Assembly (NCBI RefSeq): GCF_030936135.1 | Contig: NC_082596.1 | Span: forward strand, 98,130,449 to 98,194,448 | From: Gavia stellata | Lineage: Eukaryota > Chordata > Aves > Gaviiformes > Gaviidae | DNA: 64,000 bases | Direction: 5' to 3' | Shown here: positions 36,982 to 64,000 of the stretch, one piece after another | Layout: each line of letters opens with the position of its first letter | Position numbering within the stretch: the stretch's first letter is position 1 | Translations under genes and position numbers: made by a program | Notes under the pieces: generated by a model | What the model was told of the DNA's origin: nothing | Databases searched by the model: none | The model's input: the letters and a program-made list of their open reading frames with translations, nothing else

Positions 36982-38935
36982 CAGAAAAAAAGCATTGCCA
37001 CATGTAGCCGCCCTGGGGACAGCATGAATCCTGAGGCAGGCAAAGCGCGCTAACTTGCTAAGCGGTCAGCAGGGACCTGCCCTGGGCCCATCCAGATGAA
37101 GGCAGGGTGGCTGGGGAATGTCTGGCCGTCACCCAGGACTTGGCTGTTACGTGCCTCAACCAGTGCCCAAGGGTTTATTTAGGCTGGCAGGCGTGGGCAC
37201 TGCTGGGGTCAATGCCCACGAGGGATGGTGGCAGTACCCAGAGTGACGTTGCCCACAGGCTACCTGTTCCCCTGGGGACTCTAGCACCGACAACAGACTG
37301 ACAACAGCACTCTGCTACTTCCACCTCTTTCCTTTTCATTTTAATCATAAAATGAAAAAAAAACAATCTCACCTTTTCCTCCCACCAGCCTACTGAGTCC
37401 TGTGATTTCCATCACCGCTGCTCCTTAAATGGCCTCTTTCCCTTTCACGCTGAACCTCTAAGCTAACGATGCCAGGGTAGGTGTGGGATCCATCCTAATG
37501 CAATGTGTGTGTAGTCAAAAGCCTAGAGTTTTGTTTTCCCTTTTTAAAGCTGTTACATGTGTATGTGAATGAATTTAAAAACATGAACCCCAGGTCTTCC
37601 TGAAAATAACCCCAAAGCAGTGTATTCCTGGTTAGTATGTAAGTGCTGTCTTTGCTGCACTGAGCTGATAACATTGCACATGAAAGGCTTCCACTACTGA
37701 TGAACTTGTATCTAAAGGAATGGTGAGCTGGTGATACAGGGATCACTGTGTGTGTGCACACGTGTGTGTGTTTGCCCGTGCGTGTTTGGAAATCACTACC
37801 TGGTCTGGGAAGCACATCACATCAGAGGCATGCTGCCTCAAAAACGAGACACCAGAAACCAGCTGGTTTTTACTTTCCTTTGTAACAATCTTCCATCCTA
37901 CAACAGCCAATTGTTTAATAGCTAATAATCCATAGCATTGCAAGGATGGCCACAGATGAGAATGAAACGCTTTCGCTTGCCTCTGATGGAGAGCAAATCT
38001 GTGAGGTATTGAGTACCACTGCTAAGCGTAAATGGAGTGTGTTAGCCTTGCTGCCAGTGTCGTTTGGCAGGCTGGATGCTGGAACAACCCCGTGGTCCTT
38101 TTGCTTTACTCCTGCGACCAGAGGAATGAGACAGAGGCCTGAGAAGAGGCAGGAGCATTGGCACAATGTAGCGTTGGCCACTAAATGCTCACGTGCAAGA
38201 GCTTTCTTGGCCTGCGATCAGTAAAGGGCAATGTTAGCATGGCATCAGGGGAGGTAGAGAGGGAGCGCAGAAGAGTGGATAGATACATGGAAGACAGCAA
38301 GAAAGGAAAAAAATACTAAAATAATAACAAATAACAACACTGTAGTAAAAAACTTTGGCCTCTCTGTTCAAACTGTCAAGCAAAATAGCTATTGTGGAAG
38401 AAAAAAGGTGTCCTGAAGTAATAATCTGGAACTTCTTACAGTAATGTTGCTACAGTGCTTTGGGCCAGTGGCCCAAAACATGGCATAATAGTTTCTTGTT
38501 AGAGCTGGAAAGGAATCCTAGACAATGTTTGCCCCAGCTTGCTGGCGGTCGTTATACTAGTAACTAGGACTTGATTCTGGGAGGTGCTGGCCAAAGGTCA
38601 GAAAAGCACTTACATGTGTTCAGCTTCAATTAAGCTTGTCAGACGTGTTCTTGAATGCAGTGAGGCTGTTTGCATGCTTACTTAGTGTTAAGCACACGCT
38701 TAAGTTGGCAGGTAAACCAGGCCCGGAGTGACCAGCTCTCTGAGCTCTACTTGGTCAGTTTGTGTGTTAAACATCTATTAAAAAAAAAAAAAATTAAAAC
38801 CAAACCAGAACACCCCTGGATCACTGTCCTTACGCCTCAGCTGTGGGTACCAGTGACAAGTCTCACCATTCATACCAATGCACCAGGCTCCTTTTGTTAG
38901 GCCAGGTAACAATCTGTCGTGCTTTTCTCAGTATG

Positions 38936-38998
38936 AGTTCTTGAAACTCCTGAAACTTCCTGAAACTCCTCTTGAAACATCAGTTCTTGAAACACCTG
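38936..38998. repeat. Short degenerate tandem repeat (CTTGAAAC-type)
   Basis: Copies of a unit of about 10-16 bases containing TTGAAAC or CTGAAAC follow each other five times: TTGAAACTCC, TGAAACTTCC, TGAAACTCCT, TTGAAACATC and TTGAAACACC. It may lie in the PHACTR1 3' UTR, on its antisense strand as written. Confidence 0.75.
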
Positions 38999-39961
38999 AT
39001 ACAGAGAGGACAGAGATCCCTCACCTCGTTCCTCCTGTCGTGTGTCCCTCTGCAGAGCGGGTGGGAATCCCAGCCTTTCTCGCTGCAAGGCATGCATCGG
39101 CTCTCACACAGTCAAGAGGCTTGGGTGTAAAAAACTACAAGCTGAGCGAATGCCATGCAGTGACCATGAAGAGATGGGTTTTGCTTGCTTGTCCTCAACA
39201 TTCTTGTTGCTTACTGCCGATGGTTTCACAGCCGGGGTTAGAAAATTATATTTGGAAGAGATGAAAAATAAACAGTTGCTAGAACTGAACCAGCCTTCAG
39301 TAGGGAGTCTTGTTCTTTACAGGTGATGCCTTTTTCTGCTTGGGAGCCGAACAATGCCTATTGACTGGCCATAAACTTCTCCAGGGAAAGAAATGCCTTT
39401 CTAGTCAGATGATATTCACAGATGGGTTGGCCTGAAGAGGAGTTTTGCTCCTTCACCATCCTCATAAGGTGCTCGCAGCCTGAAAGGAGTGTTTGGTATA
39501 AGTGCTTTAGTGCCATAGGTGCTGGTCTTTTGGAGACTTCACCCAGGCCAGCACTTCCCTGAACACCATCTCAGGGCTCTTGAGAGTTGATGACAGGGGC
39601 TTGTCAGGATGAAGTGTGCCTGAAGACAAAATGGATGCACCACCAGCTGGGCTTGAACACGTATGGCAAATCCACATGCCAGAAAAGTCTTATACATAGA
39701 TGCCAAGTCTTGGCATGATTCCCACCAGGGGTATTTTCTGTTACTGAAGCTTGAACCAGCAGGTCTGATGATGCTGCAGTACCCATCACATGTAAATACA
39801 ATTCTCCTTTTTTTATATTTAGTTTTTCTACTTTTTTTTTTTTAAAAAGGCAGTTCAGAAGATTTACATTGTACGTAACAGGGAAGTGAATAATACCAGC
39901 ACTTATGGTTCCTTTTAGTTATGTTTTGAAGACGGCATAGTAGTCAGGTAGAATTGAACTG

Positions 39962-59345
<19,384 letters not shown>

Positions 59346-62300
59346 CTGCGAAAAAAGTCCAAGATCAGTTTTTGGACCATATCACATTCTCCTCAGTTCT
59401 CTGTCTTGAAGAGTTATTTTGGGGTGTGAAAGGCAGAGCAGAAAGCACTGACACTGTTCCATTATGTACTTGGTACACCCGGACCATGCGTGACACAGAC
59501 CATGCTTCGCTTTCGCAGTTTCCTCTGTTTTCAAGTCACGAAAGACAAAATACGTTATGTCATCTTAGGCATGACCCTCCCATCCCTACCCCAGGCAGAG
59601 CTGCTGAAAGCTAAGCTACACAGATGTCTCCACTTAATTTCCTTCCTCCCATGCCTGCTTCCTGACTTGCACAAGTATTTCTAGCTAAGACTCAGCTAAC
59701 GCTCTCGCTGCCCTCTCGCCAGCCTCCTGACTGTGCCCCGTTTGTTCAAACAGTGTTTGAACACACAGACAGTCCACAGAAAAAACAAGGGATGGTTTGG
59801 CAGCACCGAGGGCGGAACAATAGCAGCCCTCCTCCTCCTCTACACCCTCACTTCCATCCTCCTCCTTTCATGGCTTTTATTAAGTCTTATATTGAAGGAT
59901 CAGCATGAATTGCTAGTCAACCTGTACGTAACAGGGTCACAACAAACGCAATCTAATTACAAATGGGGACCCTGAGTATAGAAATGGTCTGAATATTCAG
60001 AATACAAAGCAAGGGAGAGAAGCACAAAGGGGTCTTTGGAAAACAAAGTAAACCAGGGAGATGACATCAGAAGTCAACACTCTTGGGCCTCCTCATACTC
60101 TCCTCCCGAGTCAATGGGAGTTTTGTCAACGGTGCCAGTGACAGGACAGAGCCTCTTCTTCCTTCAGACGTGGTCATTCAGCTATTCCCAGTTTGGGGGC
60201 CCCAGTCTCTGTCAGTTGGATCATCAGTTCCCCTACGAGATACCGGGTGCTGATAGGAAATGTGATACGAATGCCGGATGTACGGCTTCATCTTCTGCGA
60301 TGAATGCTTCCCTCGACCCGGGGCACAGAAGCTCACTGAAACGGGGCTGGGTCTGCAAGGCTAGATGAGGGATGTCTGACAACGGCTCTTCACAACACAG
60401 GGGCTGAGCTGCTGCTGAGATGCGCACACATCCCCAGCCTTCTCCAGAGCCAGGAGCTCACCTGTGCGCCAGTTCCATACCCCTGCCCCTCACATCATGC
60501 ATGGTGCACAGGGCTGAAGCTCATGGGGTGGGTAGGAGCCCACCCCCCACACTAGCTGTATGAAGGCAGAAGCGCTACAGGCTTCTGACTTCATATAGCT
60601 TGAAGCCTTCCACCAGCAGAAGCAATACCAGCCATACGTCCTTTGGGGCCACTTTACACCACGAAAACAAAACAGCAGAACATGGCCCTATTCCAGTGGA
60701 GAATTTGGAGTCATGAGCTTTGTCTCTTTCCCACGGCAGATTGAACATTCATCTCACTGGAAAAGTGTTGAAAGGGACAGAAACTCATCCTTAATTCAGA
60801 AGTAAAGAATATCTGCAAAGTACTTTGAAGACAGAAAGTGCTATTCAAGTGCTTGCTATTACCATCTTTAAGATAACAGTAGCTGTTGCTAATGGGAGAC
60901 TTCACCTTAGGACTATGAAGCAATTAAAACTACTTTATTTCTAGCAGTGCATGAGAATCAAAGAGAAAAGGTTGCCACTCTTAGCCCCACCACGTGTGTC
61001 TGCAGGGATTGAGTTATACAATGCTTTTAATCCATTGCACCGTGATGCTTTTGAAGAGGATGCATCAGAGGGATGTTAAGGATGGACTCCAGCCATCCAG
61101 TGTGCGGCTACTTCTATAGAAACAAACATCACACAATAAGTAAAAGGAGAAATTGGTCTGAAGAGAATGCTCCCAAAAAGGTCCTCCCCTTTCCAAGAAA
61201 ACAGCTATTGAAGGACTCAGCTAACAGTTCTGTCAAGAACAGTTCACACTGGAGTGTTTCGAACGAAAGGCATAAGTTTTATCTATCTACATAAGTCATT
61301 TACAAAAAGGACCAAGCCTTCCATGTGTTTACTGGGGTACCTGCCATGAAATAGATGCATTTAAACAAAGCTTTCATTTCACTGTGTCACTGCTATTACA
61401 CAAGAGGACAGAGATTTCCTCCAAGTATGCCCTTGGCATTATATACACCCTCTACTCCTGTGCTGCTCAGAGACCTATAGACCGTGGGATTCTTCCCCAC
61501 ACTGCCTGGTAGGGCCCCCAGTGAAAGCCAGCCAAGAATACCTGTGTTCCCCATCGAGAGTCAAATTATTTTATAGATCCCATTATCCACCCTTTTCAGG
61601 CTGCCGAGTGCTCCTGCCTAAATGATGACCAGCATTTTCAAGTGAAAAAGCCATGATGCTTTTGATAGATTCAGTCTGGAGATCTGAAGCTATCTGCATT
61701 CATGGGTTGTCGATTGCTTCTGGGCTCTTACAAACCCAAGAATTTTTAATAGCAAGACTTAAGCAGTAGGAAAAGATAAGGTACCCTTCTAGTGGAACAA
61801 AATCATGACTAGTCCTTACAGGGCAAGCAGTGAAGCACAGCTGGAGGATGAAGAAGGTAATGAAGAGAAGCTGTGGAGGTTCCTGGCCTCCAGTACCAGT
61901 GCCTGCTTTCACCTCCATGAACTGCTGTTACATCCCCATCTCCATCATCCATTTGCATTGACTGAGCCTGCTCCTGCTCCCTCGTTGTGAGTCCCCCCTT
62001 GATGAGCTCCTCAAACAAACCCAGCCCTTCCCTTCCAAGCTCTCACAATTATCTCTTTTCTCAGTCTCTTACTCTTCTCATTTCATTTCTTCTCTTGCTG
62101 CTACAGTGACTTCTGTCCCCAAATGATCTTTGGGCTTTACAGACAACTCCACCAGCTCCTCAGAACAGCATCATTTTAGTTCTTTTTTCTTGCCTCTTAA
62201 CTTCTAGGTTTGCCAGATGTTGAACAGCTGTTAATGTTACCATCTCTGAAAATCTTGATACTAGTTACAGATCCTGTAAATCAAGAAACATAAGCAGCTA

Positions 62301-64000
62301 TTGCTTTGTTACCATGACTGCAAAGATACAGGTTTTTTCACACCAAATTTCAGCATACCATCTCCTGTGCGCCGCTCTAATCTGGGCAAACACCAGGCGT
62401 GATACCTCCCTTCTTCTACCTTCCCTCCTGTGCTGCCCAGAATAAACAAATACTAATGAAGCCCACCTAGCTTGCAGAGGTTGATTTCAGGTTTGATTGC
62501 TGGATTGCTGCTGTGCCTTATTTCATTTAACATCACAGGGGCTGCATGAGGCTGTCAAGAGGCCAGAGGTCAGGAAACAAGTGTCTCATTAGCAGCACAA
62601 TCAGAATAAACAGGAGGAAATGGAGGTGAGGAAGGAGCCTGGTGCAACAGATCTGCTTGCGAAAACTGTAAGAATCAAGTGGGATGTGCGGTGCTGCTGT
62701 TGATCAGAAAGGTAACTCCGGCTGTTTCATGGAGCTGTACGAGCATAGGTGTCTAACCAAGGAAAAGGCAAGACTGGCCTCAAAAAGTAACAACCTTTAA
62801 CAGCATTTTCTCTATCTAAAATCTCTTGTGTGAACATGCTTGACCTTCACTGTGCCATCCATGAAGTTTTGCAACAAGCTTCAGGCATTCAAGGGGATAG
62901 GAGAGTTTGGTTTTTTTGTAATTTGTGCTTTGCATGTGTTGCCGGTTTTATACTTCACATATTTTTGCAAGATTGTTAATAGTGGTTTTGCAAATACACT
63001 GACAAAGGTTTTACTACAAAGAAAACCTTAAGATTTATGGTGACATAAAGAAAGCCTTGCTAGGATTTCACTAAAAAAATAATATCCAAATGAGATTGTC
63101 AGTGAAAAACAAAACAGTTTGCTCACATTTACAAAGATAAACTTGACAGAAAACCAATTTTCTAAATTAATTCCCTGCGTTATCAAAATGCACCACACTC
63201 TTTGTGCTAGAACTATACAACAAGAGCTGAGCAGCTCTTCGTAAGGACATTGTGTGGTGGGGTTTTTTTGTTTGTTTGTTTGGTTTTTTGAATTTGCTCT
63301 AGGCTGGGCTGGTCACATCATGGTGGATGAGTAGGAGTTTTGGGGCAGGAGGGACAATTGTGAGAAATCAAATACTGTAGACTCAAAGTATTGGCTGGTG
63401 GGCGTGTAATCTCTTCAGGGAGCCCGAGGAAAGAAAGGCAGCATTTTCACTGACGGATGCTACTGTTTGGAGCCTGCCCAGCAAACTGAGAATTCAGAAC
63501 GGGGAGTTTCTGCTCAATGTGGCAGTGTCCTGCAGGAGCAATAAAAGGGAAAACTGGCTGTACATCTCCCCAGGCAATAAAAAACACTTACATTAAGAGC
63601 CCACACAGTGATGCTTACCCTGCTCTGAAGTATGGCCGTACCCGGAGGGCTCTCAGAACAGCGGCCAACTAGTTGTGGGGCTGAGGGTCAGATCCTTGCA
63701 GCCCTTGTATCTGGTAGCACCTTTGAAGCAAGGTTCTCTGGGCTGCCTTGGCTGTCCCCTACTAGGAGTCATGGGTTTTCTCTCCTTCATCTTCTGTTTT
63801 GTTGTGGATAAGCTCTGAGAAAAGGCTGGTTAATGCCATCCAGCTCATTGTAGCATGAGCAGGATGGTGCTGGATATGTGTTTTCTGGGTATCAAGAATT
63901 CATCTTTGCCTCTGCCCAGAGGGCAAGAAAATTTAAGAGCTTAGTATGGGGTCATCTGTAAGTAAAATGACTGGATATAGTACAGGGCTTGCTGCAAAAT
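59346..64000 (-). other. PHACTR1: PHACTR1 intron running off the window
   Basis: Upstream of the RPEL exon I looked for the preceding PHACTR1 exon, which should encode the first C-terminal RPEL (NRPSKRELEEKN-like). I did not find it before 64,000. No repeat family recognised apart from a GTTT-type run near 63,265. Confidence 0.7.

Larger units (their letters stand above)
35086..39961 (-). other. PHACTR1: Probable PHACTR1 3' UTR and downstream flank
   Basis: This follows the PHACTR1 stop codon (39,962-39,964) in the direction of transcription. No other gene is seen, so it should contain the 3' UTR. AATAAA hexamers on the minus strand occur at 37,174-37,179, 36,396-36,401, 35,549-35,554 and 35,505-35,510. 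I cannot tell which is used. A 19-bp A run lies at 36,963-36,981 and GT repeats near 37,748-37,790. Confidence 0.4.

Noticed and set aside
34725..37790. (GT)n stretches considered as coding His/Thr or Cys/Val repeats
   Set aside because: They are simple sequence repeats; the frames across them have no other support.
38878..39264. 128-codon plus-strand frame with a repetitive LPETPLETSVLETPDTE stretch
   Set aside because: The repetitiveness comes from the short tandem DNA repeat at 38,936-38,998. No splice context or known similarity supports it.
63590..63670. Possible minus-strand exon ending in a GGTAAGC donor
   Set aside because: Its translation does not match PHACTR1, where the next exon upstream should encode an RPEL repeat, and a stop lies close upstream in that frame.

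Overview
The window is vertebrate nuclear DNA, almost certainly from a bird. Coding sequence is confined to short exons with consensus splice sites, separated by long AT-rich introns. The dominant interspersed repeat is the CR1 LINE (four pieces), with avian-type retroviral solo LTRs. No prokaryotic gene structure, operon, CRISPR array or rRNA/tRNA gene is visible.

Two convergently transcribed protein genes account for the coding content. TBC1D7 lies on the + strand. A CpG-island promoter (about 7.43-8.40 kb) precedes seven coding-region exons between 10,460 and 29,115. They join in frame into a 293-residue protein, the third subunit of the TSC1-TSC2 complex. The last five exons of PHACTR1 lie on the - strand between 59,345 and 39,962. 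They carry the last two RPEL actin-binding motifs and the PP1-binding C-terminus; the rest of the gene lies beyond 64,000. This tail-to-tail PHACTR1/TBC1D7 order matches human chromosome 6p24.

Layout: 1-6.6 kb is intergenic upstream DNA. A reverse-oriented solo LTR (6,603-7,134) has TG...CA ends and a 4-bp target duplication. The CpG island follows, then TBC1D7. Its 8.6-kb intron 5 holds an internally deleted 86-bp LTR, a 1.17-kb CR1 with a long reading frame, and a second CR1 on the opposite strand. From 29.3 to about 35 kb is the gap between the converging 3' ends. From about 35 to 39.96 kb is the probable PHACTR1 3' UTR and flank. From 39.96 to 64 kb are PHACTR1 exons and introns.

I found no evidence for an undescribed multi-gene system. 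The most notable observations are two GC-AG introns with identical GCAAGT donors in TBC1D7, the miniature LTR with perfect target duplications, the antisense LTR just upstream of the TBC1D7 CpG island, a final PHACTR1 exon with only 16 coding nucleotides, and several compact regulatory-looking motifs.
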